From positions 1 through 64,000 of the forward strand of contig NZ_JAMWZB010000008.1 of the NCBI RefSeq assembly GCF_024305035.1: a DNA stretch of 64,000 bases. The letters are read 5' to 3'. The notes below the pieces were generated by a model. The model did not search any database, was not told the DNA's origin, and saw only the letters and a program-made list of their open reading frames with translations. Positions 17,124-26,886 of the stretch are shown here, one piece after another. The stretch comes from Algoriphagus sp. Its GTDB lineage: Bacteria; Bacteroidota; Bacteroidia; Cytophagales; Cyclobacteriaceae. The position numbers and the translations under genes are program-made. Within the stretch, counting starts at the first letter, position 1. Each line of letters begins with the position of its first letter.

Positions 17124-18326
17124 ATGAAATCTACTTTTTACACCTTTGCAGTCTTTTTTTTATTTGCCTGCGGAAATGAAAATTCGAAGAAGATTGACCA
17201 AAACCTGGGAGAAAACACTTACTCTGAAGCCAAAATTAAACTTCAAATAGTAGATTCCACGGATTATAAAATTTTGGGTAATCCTATCCTCTCAGATGTC
17301 AGCGAAGATGGTAGCCAAATTCTATTTTACGATTACGCTTCCAGCCAAATTATCTCCATCGATCAACATGGACAGCTTTTGGGGAATTTTTCAAAGAAAG
17401 AGGACACTCCCGATGCTTATGGGTTTATGATGGAATTGCCAGGTTTCTTGGGAAATAACCAGATTGCTTTGGTAGGAATGCGCGGCATATTTATATATAA
17501 TCTCACTGGCGATTTGGTTAAGAAAATCGATCATCCAGAATCGGTGGGCGGAGTGGGTTTTATGCCTACCGAAGGAAAATCAATCGAAACTGCCCAGTGG
17601 GATGGGAAAAATTATTTACTCCCAAAATCCGTACGATCCAGAGAAACTTATCCAGGCGAGCAGGCTTTTTATGATCGATTTAGAGCATTGGAATGGGTTG
17701 ATGTTGTATCCGGAGCATCCCGGGAAATTATTCCTTTTGAGGAAGAAAGTTTGTTCAAAAATGGATATGGCTACATCCTTAGTGATTATACACCCGCTTT
17801 TGAGTGGATGGAGGAAAGACTGTACCTCAGCTTGGGGGCAGACCCAAAACTACACGTTTATCAGTTTTCAGAAAATGAATTTAAGCGAGATACGACCATC
17901 CTGATGAATATACCCGGGTTTCAGGAATTAGTTCTCAAAGCGCGAAGCGAGTTCCAGGAAGGCACCGTCTCCCTAAATGGAAGCACACCCGCCATTCGGA
18001 ATATACATCGCTTAAAAGATCTTTTGGTTATTCACTATTTTGGAGGCTTAGACCCAATAGGCACAGAAGAAGCGGAGCAAATTTGGATGTCAGGAAATGA
18101 AGAAGAAGCAGAATTATTATTCGAAAAATTGGAACAAGATGCAGCCAAGGGACTCCTGATTTTTGATCCAAAAACCAGTAAATTCCTGGCTAACCTACCT
18201 TTTCCCGAAGGGGTAAATGATGGAGGGCTTTCAGCAGGAGGAGATTTCCTCTGGTTCCAAAAAGCCCCTTCAGAAGAAGTAGAAGAAGATTTTGTGCGAT
18301 TTTATGCATACAAATTAGATTATTAA
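17124..18326 (+). CDS. DUF4221-like lipoprotein, first of three
   Basis: A 400-residue lipoprotein with lipobox LFACG (cysteine about 16) and a beta-rich body with repeated blade-like strands (ILFYDYASSQIISIDQHGQ), consistent with a propeller fold. I recognise it as like the DUF4221/6-bladed propeller group of Bacteroidota. It is the first of three adjacent paralogues joined by overlapping stop/start codons (TAATG at 18324-18328). No enzyme motif is visible. An acidic segment (EAEQIWMSGNEEEAELLFEK) near 330 is shared in shape with the third copy. Confidence 0.7.
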   Translation: MKSTFYTFAVFFLFACGNENSKKIDQNLGENTYSEAKIKLQIVDSTDYKILGNPILSDVSEDGSQILFYDYASSQIISIDQHGQLLGNFSKKEDTPDAYGFMMELPGFLGNNQIALVGMRGIFIYNLTGDLVKKIDHPESVGGVGFMPTEGKSIETAQWDGKNYLLPKSVRSRETYPGEQAFYDRFRALEWVDVVSGASREIIPFEEESLFKNGYGYILSDYTPAFEWMEERLYLSLGADPKLHVYQFSENEFKRDTTILMNIPGFQELVLKARSEFQEGTVSLNGSTPAIRNIHRLKDLLVIHYFGGLDPIGTEEAEQIWMSGNEEEAELLFEKLEQDAAKGLLIFDPKTSKFLANLPFPEGVNDGGLSAGGDFLWFQKAPSEEVEEDFVRFYAYKLDY

Positions 18327-19450
18327 TGAGGTTCACAACTGCGTTTTTTTTATGTTCATTTTGTCTATTTAGTTGTAAACAGGAAAAAAACAGCATCAGT
18401 GAACAAAGTAATACTTGGCAATTGGAGATTTTGGATTCCATCCAAGTCGATTACATGGCTCAAATCCGGGAGGGAACATTTTCAAAAGGGGTGGGGATAA
18501 TCAAAGATATTATGAGTACTACCTTGGTGCAATTTGACAGTACTGGAAAAATCCTAAACCAAAAGACTTTTCCACAAGAAGGGCCAGGTAGCATTCAATT
18601 TTTAGCTACGATTTACCCCATTAGAAATGGGTACTTGGGAACCTCTTCCTTCAGTGGAATTTACCGACTGAACAAGGATCTTCAATTGATCGATGTACTT
18701 GAAATGCCTTTCATGGGAGAAGCGAGAGGGGGAGCTTACAACCGAACGAACATTGAAGTATGGAAAAGTAAGATCATTCTCTGGTATCCAGGACGCAATG
18801 GCGCCAGCCCCTACCAAGATTTTTTCTATCGAGATCACCCCTTACTTGAGGTATATGATTTAGAAAAAAAAGAGACCCGATCCATTGTAAGGATTCCTCC
18901 AACTTCCAAATTTAGCTCTGATGATTATTTCGGAAGGCCGGATGTCAATTTCACCATAGAAAATGACAGTCTGTACCTCACCCTCTCCAATGAACCACTT
19001 GTTCATGTTTATGCTCTGGGAGATTCGGTCAAATGGATTCGAACCCTTGACTTTCAACCTTCCGAGTTTGTTCAGATTCCCGGGCAAAAAAAACCAGTAA
19101 CTTACCAGCAAGAAATGCAGTTAAATGAGGCCTCCATTCTAGCAATCTACAGTGATCCCAATCATCTAATCGTCAACTATCAAGGCGGAATCGAGAGCGA
19201 ACCCTTTATTGAAAATGAATTAAAAGAACGCAAAAACTTTTACCGATACCCAGAATTCAGGAATGAATACCTTAAAATTTATCATCCCAAAAAGGGCTGG
19301 TCACCTGAGGTCATAATTCCCAAAAAAGTGGGATTTATCCTAACTATTGAATCCTTGAATGAATCCTTTTACGCCCTACGCGATGACGAATATATTGGGG
19401 AAGAACAGGATTATTTAACCTTTTATAAACTCCAATTGAAACGCAAATGA
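18326..19450 (+). CDS. DUF4221-like lipoprotein, second of three
   Basis: A 374-residue paralogue of its neighbours: lipobox LFSCK (cysteine about 16), then the shared opening LEILDSIQVDY and similar propeller-like strands (VYDLEKKETRSIV, NDSLYLTLSNEPLVHVY). Its ATG shares a base with the previous stop and its TGA overlaps the next ATG (ATGA, 19447-19450), so the three are translated as a unit. It lacks the acidic EAE segment seen in the flanking copies and has a more basic C-terminus. Confidence 0.7.
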   Translation: MRFTTAFFLCSFCLFSCKQEKNSISEQSNTWQLEILDSIQVDYMAQIREGTFSKGVGIIKDIMSTTLVQFDSTGKILNQKTFPQEGPGSIQFLATIYPIRNGYLGTSSFSGIYRLNKDLQLIDVLEMPFMGEARGGAYNRTNIEVWKSKIILWYPGRNGASPYQDFFYRDHPLLEVYDLEKKETRSIVRIPPTSKFSSDDYFGRPDVNFTIENDSLYLTLSNEPLVHVYALGDSVKWIRTLDFQPSEFVQIPGQKKPVTYQQEMQLNEASILAIYSDPNHLIVNYQGGIESEPFIENELKERKNFYRYPEFRNEYLKIYHPKKGWSPEVIIPKKVGFILTIESLNESFYALRDDEYIGEEQDYLTFYKLQLKRK

Positions 19451-20613
19451 AATTCAACTTCATTCTTTTTTCAGTCCTTTTAGCCATACTAATCAGCTGT
19501 TGTAAAACCGGTAAAGAAGAACCCACCGCTCCGCTAAGCGAACAAAGCTTAAAATTTGAGATTTATGATTCCTTGGTTGTGGATTATTTGGGTAATTTAC
19601 TTCTCATGGACATCAGCCCGGATGGAAAAAACTATTTGATGATCGATCAAAATACCGATACGATTTTCGTGACCAATCCAGAAGGAGAAGTAAAATACAA
19701 ATACTACCGAAATGGAGATGATCCGCAAGCTATTCCTGGAAATAGAGCTGGTTTGGGTAAATTTTTGGATAATCAAACTATTTTAATTCCCGGTACACGA
19801 GGATTAGCATCCTATTCGATTTCTGGCTCCTTAAATGATTCCTATCAACCAGATTTTACCGGCGCAACAAATTTGGTAGTGCCGTTCAACCAAATTCATG
19901 ATGTGGTAGGCAGCCAAGTTTATCTGTATCTTCCTGGAAGATACGGTGATTCGGGTTCACAGGGTATTGAGTTCCAAAAAAAATCTACAAGATTAGAAAT
20001 ACTAGATTTAAACTCAGCAGAATTTGAACCTTCAATTCCTTTTCCGGCAGAATCTAAATATAGCAGCGAAACTCAAGCTTTTGGAAGCATTGACTACTAC
20101 CCCACTTTTAAAATAGTTGGTGATTCACTTTTTATTTTCTTCAGAAATGAGCCGAAACTATTCACCTATCATTTATCAAACTTGGATAGCCCATCCAATG
20201 TGAAAATTATTCCATATCAGGAATTTATTGAAAGAAAACTTGAAGATAAGCCATCGAATGGAAGCTTCAATTTGAGAGATTTTTTCTTGGGTATAAATCT
20301 TTCCTTATTTCCAACTGAGGATAACGAGTTTTTAATCCAATACCTCTCTGGATTAACAGACGAGGTGGCCAATGAAGTCATTTCCGCTGGAGGAAGTGAC
20401 TTCGAAAAAATTTTTGAAGAAGCGGAAAAATACAACACCGGAGGCTTTGTGCTCTTCGACGGTACTCAACTTAGCCCCCTGATTGATCAACCCGAGATTC
20501 TAGGAACCTTAAACAAATACGTTTCCAAGGACGAAATTTGGTTTTCGCTTAATTTTGCTGAAGCGGAAAACGACTACTCAGTCATCTATAAAACAAGGCT
20601 GGTGAACAAATAA
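19447..20613 (+). CDS. DUF4221-like lipoprotein, third of three
   Basis: A 388-residue paralogue with lipobox LISCC (cysteine about 18-19). It shares the opening (FEIYDSLVVDYLGNLL), the DISPDGKNYLMIDQ motif, which matches the first copy's DVSEDGSQILFYD, and the acidic segment (about 315-335). The end of the operon is marked by a 94-base gap before the next gene. Like the other two it probably sits at the cell surface or periplasmic face; ligand unknown. Confidence 0.7.
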   Translation: MKFNFILFSVLLAILISCCKTGKEEPTAPLSEQSLKFEIYDSLVVDYLGNLLLMDISPDGKNYLMIDQNTDTIFVTNPEGEVKYKYYRNGDDPQAIPGNRAGLGKFLDNQTILIPGTRGLASYSISGSLNDSYQPDFTGATNLVVPFNQIHDVVGSQVYLYLPGRYGDSGSQGIEFQKKSTRLEILDLNSAEFEPSIPFPAESKYSSETQAFGSIDYYPTFKIVGDSLFIFFRNEPKLFTYHLSNLDSPSNVKIIPYQEFIERKLEDKPSNGSFNLRDFFLGINLSLFPTEDNEFLIQYLSGLTDEVANEVISAGGSDFEKIFEEAEKYNTGGFVLFDGTQLSPLIDQPEILGTLNKYVSKDEIWFSLNFAEAENDYSVIYKTRLVNK

Positions 20614-20707
20614 GCACCACTTATCTTTTTCCTTTTCCATTGGAGGGCAAAGCTGATTCGGTTTTGCCCGCTTATGCTTATATTCCAACTTGATCAAATG
20701 AATCCGT

Positions 20708-23212
20708 ATGAAAAAATCATCGACCTACCTGATTTTAGCTGCAGCAGGAATGCTATTGATGGGCACAGCCTCTGCTCAGCAAATCAAACCCACTACCGAA
20801 AAAGAATTGGTGGAAGCGATCGAAAAACACCGAGCACTATTTGCCTCCACCCCACTCAAAGACTTCAAAGCTAGAAATATCGGCCCAACCAATATGTCCG
20901 GCAGAATCGTGGATTTGGAAGTAGCCCAAAACCCAAACACCTTTTACATCGCTGCCGCATCGGGTGGCGTCTGGAAAACCGAAGACAACGGTCAGTCGTT
21001 TATCCCGATTTTTGATCATCAGAGTGCGTTAGGAATCGGTGATATGGCGCTTTCTCCATCTGACAATACCATCCTGTGGGTAGGAACTGGCGAGGATAAC
21101 TCCAGCCGATCTACTTATGCAGGTTCTGGGGTTTATAAATCCACAGATGCTGGAAAAACATGGGAGTTCATGGGTTTACCACATTCACAGCATATCGGTT
21201 CAATTCAGATTCACCCCACCAATCCCGACATCGTTTGGGTGGGATCCATGGGCGGACTTTATTCTCAAAACAAAGAACGTGGACTTTACATGACCTCCGA
21301 TGGAGGTTCTACATGGGAAAAGGTGCTCTACATCGACGATAATACCGGGATCATCGACATTAAAGTTCACCCAAAGAATCCCGATATTTTATTAGCTGCC
21401 TCTTGGGAGCGATTCCGACAAGCACATGATTTCGTAGGAAATGGAGATGGATCTGCGATCTGGCGATCTGAGGATGGAGGGAAAACCTGGAAAAAAGCAG
21501 TTGAGGGTTTCCCCCAAAATGAATTTGTCGGTCGAATCGGTTTTGACTTTGCCCAAAGTAATCCTAATGTAGTCTATGCCCTTCATGACAATCAAGGACC
21601 ATCCGATAAAGAGCCTCAAGAGCCTCGCCAAAGAAGACAGGAAGAAGAAAACCCACTGAATTTTGAAGACTTTAAATCCATGTCAGTTGCCGATGCTTTG
21701 GGATTAGAGGAAAAAAGGTTGAATTCTTTTTTACGAAGAAATCAGTTTGCCAGTCACTATACCGCTGAAGAAATTAAACGGCAATTACAAACTGGCAAAA
21801 TCACCACCGTACAGATCGCGGACTACAACAAAGAAGCAAATGATGCCAATGCCGCATTGACCAATGCTTCGATCATCGGAGCAGAGGTGTTTCGCTCGGA
21901 AGATGCCGGCAAATCCTGGAAAAAAGTATCCGAATCCGACTTGAGTAGATTATACAATACTTACGGTTACTATTTTGGCGAAATTCGAGTCGGAACCGAA
22001 AACGAAGATGAGGTTTTCGTGTTGGGAGTTCCCCTTCTAGTCTCTCGAGACGGAGGCAAAAACTTTACCAGAACCGACTCTATCGGCAGACCACACTCCG
22101 ATCATCAAGCCATGTGGATCAATCCTAAAGATGGAAAGCATATTTTACTCGGAAACGATGGAGGCCTGTATCGAAGTTATGGTGGTGGAGCCCGCTGGGA
22201 TCACTTAAATACTCAAATGCCTATTTCCCAATTTTATTCCATCATGACGGATAATGCCACTCCTTATAATGTTTATGGGGGTATGCAGGACAACGGGGTT
22301 TGGTTTGGCAGTTCCAAGAATGACCCTGCTGATCGCTGGGAATCCTTGATGGGCGGTGACGGAATGGTCGTAGCTGTCGATACGCGAGACAATGATATCG
22401 TATACACGGGTTTTCAGTTTGGCAATTACTTTCGAATTGATAAATCCTCAGGAGAGCGAAAACGAATTACCCCAGGACATGATATAGGAAATGATCCCAA
22501 CCGTTGGAATTGGCGTACTCCTGCCCGTCTGAGCCATCACAATCAGGATATTATTTATATGGGTTCGCAGTATGTGTACCAAAGTCTAGATCAAGGAAGC
22601 ACTTGGACGACCATTTCTCCGGATTTGACAAAACATGAAAAAAGTGGAAATGTACCATTTGCGACCCTAACTGTGGTGGAAGAGTCTCCATTCGAATTCG
22701 GTACACTTTATGCCGGAACAGATGATGGAAATGTCTGGATTACTCGCACTAATGGGGGGAGCTGGGAATCTCTCAATGAAGGCCTTCCACAAGATCGTTG
22801 GGTGAGTTCTATCGCTCCCTCCAAACATCAAGAGGGCCTGGTGTACCTCACGCTAAATGGCTATCGCTATGATGAATTTAAAACCTATGTATTCCGAAGC
22901 TTTGACTACGGTAAAACTTGGACATCGATCAAAGGGAATTTACCTGAAGAATCTACCAATATCATTTTGGAAGACCATCTCAACCCATCTATCCTTTATC
23001 TAGGAACTGACCACGGTCTTTATGTCACCATGGACGGAGGAAATAACTGGAATCTCTTCCAAGGTGAAATCCCCAATGTCGCCATTTACGATATGGTGAT
23101 TCAAGAAAGAGAAAATGACTTGGTCATTGGCACACATGGCAGAAGTGTTTACCTGGTCGAATTGGAACAAATCCACGAATTGGCAACCCCTGATCAAAAA
23201 GTAATGGATTAA
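20708..23212 (+). CDS. BNR/sortilin-type beta-propeller protein
   Basis: An 834-residue exported protein with signal peptide (cleavage after ASA near residue 23). Many Asp-box-type repeats are visible (GVWKTEDNGQSF, GVYKSTDAGKTW, GLYMTSDGGSTW, AIWRSEDGGKTW, VFRSEDAGKSW, LLVSRDGGKNF, VYQSLDQGSTW, YVFRSFDYGKTW, GLYVTMDGGNNW), spread over the whole length, as in VPS10/sortilin-like and glycosidase-annotated propeller proteins of Bacteroidota. A Pro/Arg/Glu-rich insert (about 295-380) interrupts the first propeller. It ends soon after HGRSVYLVELEQ, so it lacks the extra C-terminal domain that many relatives of about 1000 residues have (from memory). Annotation as glycosyl hydrolase is unsupported by any catalytic motif I can see. 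Confidence 0.85.
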   Translation: MKKSSTYLILAAAGMLLMGTASAQQIKPTTEKELVEAIEKHRALFASTPLKDFKARNIGPTNMSGRIVDLEVAQNPNTFYIAAASGGVWKTEDNGQSFIPIFDHQSALGIGDMALSPSDNTILWVGTGEDNSSRSTYAGSGVYKSTDAGKTWEFMGLPHSQHIGSIQIHPTNPDIVWVGSMGGLYSQNKERGLYMTSDGGSTWEKVLYIDDNTGIIDIKVHPKNPDILLAASWERFRQAHDFVGNGDGSAIWRSEDGGKTWKKAVEGFPQNEFVGRIGFDFAQSNPNVVYALHDNQGPSDKEPQEPRQRRQEEENPLNFEDFKSMSVADALGLEEKRLNSFLRRNQFASHYTAEEIKRQLQTGKITTVQIADYNKEANDANAALTNASIIGAEVFRSEDAGKSWKKVSESDLSRLYNTYGYYFGEIRVGTENEDEVFVLGVPLLVSRDGGKNFTRTDSIGRPHSDHQAMWINPKDGKHILLGNDGGLYRSYGGGARWDHLNTQMPISQFYSIMTDNATPYNVYGGMQDNGVWFGSSKNDPADRWESLMGGDGMVVAVDTRDNDIVYTGFQFGNYFRIDKSSGERKRITPGHDIGNDPNRWNWRTPARLSHHNQDIIYMGSQYVYQSLDQGSTWTTISPDLTKHEKSGNVPFATLTVVEESPFEFGTLYAGTDDGNVWITRTNGGSWESLNEGLPQDRWVSSIAPSKHQEGLVYLTLNGYRYDEFKTYVFRSFDYGKTWTSIKGNLPEESTNIILEDHLNPSILYLGTDHGLYVTMDGGNNWNLFQGEIPNVAIYDMVIQERENDLVIGTHGRSVYLVELEQIHELATPDQKVMD

Positions 23213-23228
23213 GACCCATTTGATAATG

Positions 23229-23260
23229 AAAAGCCCGAAAGATGATCTTTCGGGCTTTTT
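23229..23260. terminator. bidirectional terminator between convergent genes
   Basis: AAGCCCGAAAGAT pairs with ATCTTTCGGGCTT, with flanking A and T runs on both sides, between the propeller gene and the convergent barrel gene. Confidence 0.9.
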
Positions 23261-23278
23261 CAATTAACCTCTTACCGG

Positions 23279-23869
23279 CTAAAAGAGCTTAAAACCTACC
23301 GACAAGACCCATTGGTTTAAGCGATTATCCGTTCCAAATCCAGCGATATTTTCGGTTACTTTACTTAAGCCTCCCTCATATTTGGCATCGATAAAAAGAT
23401 TCCCAAAATCTACACCTACCCCTGCTTGATAACCTAAAGTAGCGGAATTAAAATCTACATCACGGACGGTTCCGCTAGCATCTTCCAGATTGGAATTCAC
23501 ATTGATACTGGCGATCGGACCCGCTTGTAGGCGTAACAGTTTAAACATTTTTACTCCCAGCATAACTGGAATATCAAGTCTATTGAAATCCGCCTGATAA
23601 CGTTCTGACCCTGAACCTTGCGGATCCAATACAAAAACACCACTGGTTTGGGTAAAAAGAAGTTCTGGCTGCGCATAAAAACCCGCGCCTCCTAGTCTTG
23701 CAAAAACACCCAAGTGATACCCCGTCTGTGCGCCTTGGGGAACAAATTGATCGGATTCAAAATCGATTTCCGTACTACTCAATCCCCCCTTAATTCCAAA
23801 ACCGAAATTTTGACTGAATGCTGGAAGTGATAGCACAAACAACAATAAAATAATTGGTAATTTTTTCAT
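23279..23869 (-). CDS. small outer membrane beta-barrel protein, PorT-like
   Basis: A 196-residue outer membrane protein: signal peptide (about 1-19, ending AFSQ), then alternating amphipathic strands starting FGFGIKGGLSST and ending with the outer-membrane signature WVLSVGFKLF (terminal Phe). Size and pattern fit the OMP_b-brl_2/PorT-like eight-stranded barrels that are abundant in Bacteroidota. Function not assignable. Single gene, ending at the shared terminator. Confidence 0.8.
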   Translation of the reverse strand: MKKLPIILLLFVLSLPAFSQNFGFGIKGGLSSTEIDFESDQFVPQGAQTGYHLGVFARLGGAGFYAQPELLFTQTSGVFVLDPQGSGSERYQADFNRLDIPVMLGVKMFKLLRLQAGPIASINVNSNLEDASGTVRDVDFNSATLGYQAGVGVDFGNLFIDAKYEGGLSKVTENIAGFGTDNRLNQWVLSVGFKLF

Positions 23870-23942
23870 AGCAGTAAAGGTTTAATGAAAAACTATAACG
23901 AAATGCTTTCAGAAAAATTAGCAATTCTACTGCCAGACTTTG

Positions 23943-24314
23943 TTAATTCAGCGCGGAAGTGGCTTTGGCCTTAGCCAAATTATACAATTCCCAGAAATCA
24001 ATTGGTTTTGGAACAAGCGTATCAAAAGGTATAGGTGTTTTTTGCCTGTAATAATCCACATCTCCGGCAGTAAAACCTATGACGGGTATACCATGTGTGA
24101 CACTATTACTTTTCACTTCGCTCAAAAATTCCAATCCATCCATTTCAGGCATCATGATATCAGTCAAGATCACATTGAACCCTGGATTTTTACGCAATTC
24201 ATCCAGGGCTTCTTTTCCATTATTCGCAATCACCACGGTTGCTGCCGATTTTTCAAAAATCTTTCGCAAAATCAATAAGTGAAGGGCATTATCATCGACG
24301 ACTAGAACTCTCAT
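23943..24314 (-). CDS. stand-alone response-regulator receiver protein
   Basis: A 123-residue single receiver (CheY-like) domain with no output domain. The acidic pocket is D7/D8, the phosphorylated aspartate D52 (TDIMMPEMDG), the switch threonine T82 and lysine K103 in VPKPID. All key residues are present, so phosphotransfer should work. No histidine kinase is nearby; such proteins usually act by protein contact or as relay intermediates. Confidence 0.88.
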   Translation of the reverse strand: MRVLVVDDNALHLLILRKIFEKSAATVVIANNGKEALDELRKNPGFNVILTDIMMPEMDGLEFLSEVKSNSVTHGIPVIGFTAGDVDYYRQKTPIPFDTLVPKPIDFWELYNLAKAKATSALN

Positions 24315-24492
24315 GATGGTATTAAAAACAGTTAATTTGATTTGAAAAGCGTTTAAATATAGGTAAAGTGCTGATTAAAAGCCAGCTAAATCACAAAAAG
24401 TATTTCTCCAAGAATCATAAATCCTTCAAAAGAAAAGATCCACGTACCCGGATGGCTTTAGGAAGTCCAGATCACTCATTTTAAAGAAAAAA

Positions 24493-24525
24493 AAAGGGGT
24501 TGATTCTCGAAGAATCAACCCCTTT
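24493..24525 (-). terminator. terminator of the NSS transporter gene
   Basis: A near-perfect 15-bp stem (AAAGGGGTTGATTCT with AGAATCAACCCCTTT) lies 19 bases beyond the transporter stop codon; on the minus strand it is followed by a long T run. Confidence 0.9.
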
Positions 24526-24543
24526 GAAATTGGAAACGAAAAC

Positions 24544-25929
24544 TTAAGCAGCCTGAGGAGCTCCAAATATTCCAATCATATTTAAAATCAAGAGAATAAT
24601 CACTATGGGACAAACCCATCGGATAAAGAAAATCCAACCTTTTCGGAAAGAACCTTTAAATCCAGGAGAACCCATCGCCAATTCATCAGCAAAGTCCGAT
24701 ATTTTACTCGCCCAGCCGGTATAAAGTGCTAACATCAAACAAATCACGATCACCGCAAATGTCCCGAAAATAAAGTCCATTGCCCCAAAGAACCCCTCAA
24801 TAGGATTGCTCAGAAAAGTAAATTGGATATCGGCAAAGAAATTTCCCTCAATATTAGAAAGTGCTGAAGGTACCGACATGATCATTGCTGCGATTCCCAC
24901 AATCCAAGTGGCTTTTTTACGATTCCACTTTCTATCATCAATCAAATAAGCTACGGGCACTTCCAGCATGGAAATCGTAGAAGTCAAAGCCGCAACCATT
25001 AAGAGTAAGAAAAAGAGCGCCCCGATAAAGTTACCCCCCGGCATTTGATCAAATACCCGAGGTAAAACGTCAAATACCAAGGCAGGTCCTGCTGAAGGGT
25101 CCTTTCCAGGCAGTAAAGCAAATAGAGCAGGAAATACCATCAATCCCCCCAACAGCGCCACCGTGGTATCCATTCCAGCTATCCAACCCGAAGATTGTAT
25201 AATATTGGATTGTTTTGGTAAATAGGAACCAAAGGTAATCATCAATCCCCAGCCGACAGACATGGAAAAGAAGGCTTGCCCCAAAGCTTGAAGTACCACA
25301 GTCCCGGTTATTTTTGAGAAATCAGGATTCAGGTAATATTGAATCCCGGCTTCTGCTCCTTCAAGGGTTACAGACCTACCCGCGATAAAGATGATAATTA
25401 TAAACAGTACCGGCATCATAAACTTTGCCGCCTTTTCGATACCTCCAGAAACACCCCCCAATACAATCAGAATAGTCACTAGGATAAAAACAAAAGTTAA
25501 GGGAATGACATATTCAGGTGTCTCTACAAAGACTTCAAAATCAATAGGTATATTGATAATCTCGGTGAAAATATAGCCTAAAGTCCAGCCAGCAATCACA
25601 GAGTAATAGCTAAAAACAAAAAAACAGACCATCACACAAAGGACGCCTGTTAATTGCCAAAACTTATTTCCACCTGTATCTCGAATCGCTCCAATTGGAT
25701 TTTTACCAGACTTTCTTCCTAAGGCAATTTCATTGAATAATAAGGGAAGTGCGATCAAAACCACACAAATTAAATAAACAAATACAAAGGCACCTCCTCC
25801 GTTTTCTCCTGTGAGATAGGGGAATCTCCAAATATTTCCCAGGCCGACTGCAGATCCTGCCGCTGCCATGATAAATCCGAGACTCGAGCCAAATTGATCT
25901 CTATCGTCGGGGTTTACGTTTACTGCCAT
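24544..25929 (-). CDS. sodium-dependent transporter, NSS/SNF family
   Basis: A 461-residue inner-membrane transporter with about 11-12 hydrophobic segments. The family hallmark of TM1 is present near residue 25-40 (AAAGSAVGLGNIWRFPYL), with the unwound Gly motif that binds sodium and substrate, followed by the ENGGGAF motif. NSS members of this bacterial group (LeuT/MhsT relatives) import amino acids coupled to sodium; the specific substrate is not predictable. Single gene with its own terminator. Confidence 0.92.
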   Translation of the reverse strand: MAVNVNPDDRDQFGSSLGFIMAAAGSAVGLGNIWRFPYLTGENGGGAFVFVYLICVVLIALPLLFNEIALGRKSGKNPIGAIRDTGGNKFWQLTGVLCVMVCFFVFSYYSVIAGWTLGYIFTEIINIPIDFEVFVETPEYVIPLTFVFILVTILIVLGGVSGGIEKAAKFMMPVLFIIIIFIAGRSVTLEGAEAGIQYYLNPDFSKITGTVVLQALGQAFFSMSVGWGLMITFGSYLPKQSNIIQSSGWIAGMDTTVALLGGLMVFPALFALLPGKDPSAGPALVFDVLPRVFDQMPGGNFIGALFFLLLMVAALTSTISMLEVPVAYLIDDRKWNRKKATWIVGIAAMIMSVPSALSNIEGNFFADIQFTFLSNPIEGFFGAMDFIFGTFAVIVICLMLALYTGWASKISDFADELAMGSPGFKGSFRKGWIFFIRWVCPIVIILLILNMIGIFGAPQAA

Positions 25930-25968
25930 AGATAATGCTAAAGTTAATGAAAGGGTATAAACTGCTTT

Positions 25969-26886
25969 TTACGAGCGGGCTAAGATAATTTGTTTTGATA
26001 AAATACCAATTGCCGCTCGGAAAGTTTTGGGTTCAAAACCCAGCTCTTTTCGTGCTTTTTCAATTTTAAATCCTGTTTTAAGGGGTCTTTTGGCTGGCTG
26101 GGTAAATTTCAATGAGTCTGTCCTTTGAATTAAAGATGAATCCAATCCAAAAAAATCAGCGATGATCTGAGCCATTTGATAGGGGGTAAGAAAATCCGGC
26201 CCTGAAAGATGAAAGATGCCGGCTGCACCTGTTTTGGCAATCAAAATACAGCCTTCAGCCAAATCCTCTGCCAAGGTTGGAGTCCGGAACTGATCATCCA
26301 CCACCTGAATTTCCTTTCCGGATTCCAGACTTTCTTTGACCCACAAGACAATATTGCTTCGGCTCAAATCATGTGCACTACCAAAAACCAAGACAGTCCT
26401 GGCTATTGCCCATTTTAATTTTGATTTCAACAAAATGGACTCCCCCTCCAGTTTGGTCTGCCCATAAAAATTTACAGGATTGGGTACCGCCGATTCTTCC
26501 AATGGACCTTCATTTCCTTCGAAAATAAAATCCGTGGATACAAAAATGAAATGCGCATCAATTTCTTCGGCTCCCTCCACTAGGTATTTTGTAGCCAGCA
26601 CATTTGCCCTGTAGCAAGCCTCCTTTTGAAGCTCACAGGTATCGACATTGGTCATTGCAGCTCCATGGATAATGATTGAGGGACGCTCAACAGACAAAAC
26701 TGTTTTGACCAACTCTTCATTTTCAATATCTAAGGAAAGGTACTTGAACCCGGTACCCGGTAAACGACATTCACCTCTACCTGTGGCCAAAACTTCAACC
26801 TCCCCTTCTTCCACCAGCCTTTGAACCAGTTTCTGCCCCAATAGACCGTTGGCGCCGGTGATTAATATTTTCTTCCTAGTTGCCAT
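25969..26886 (-). CDS. RfbD-like NAD(P)-dependent sugar nucleotide reductase
   Basis: A 305-residue short-chain dehydrogenase of the extended type. The start MATRKKILI at 26886 is chosen: an upstream start would lie in the cyclophilin gene, and this one overlaps its stop by 11 bases. It has the Rossmann motif TGANGLLGQ (about 10-18), the catalytic YGQTK (about 130) and the C-terminal regions of RmlD/dTDP-4-dehydrorhamnose reductase (LSGPDFLTPYQMAQ). The other dTDP-rhamnose genes are absent from the window, so a dedicated rhamnose role is not certain. Last gene of the long minus-strand run. Confidence 0.82.
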   Translation of the reverse strand: MATRKKILITGANGLLGQKLVQRLVEEGEVEVLATGRGECRLPGTGFKYLSLDIENEELVKTVLSVERPSIIIHGAAMTNVDTCELQKEACYRANVLATKYLVEGAEEIDAHFIFVSTDFIFEGNEGPLEESAVPNPVNFYGQTKLEGESILLKSKLKWAIARTVLVFGSAHDLSRSNIVLWVKESLESGKEIQVVDDQFRTPTLAEDLAEGCILIAKTGAAGIFHLSGPDFLTPYQMAQIIADFFGLDSSLIQRTDSLKFTQPAKRPLKTGFKIEKARKELGFEPKTFRAAIGILSKQIILARS

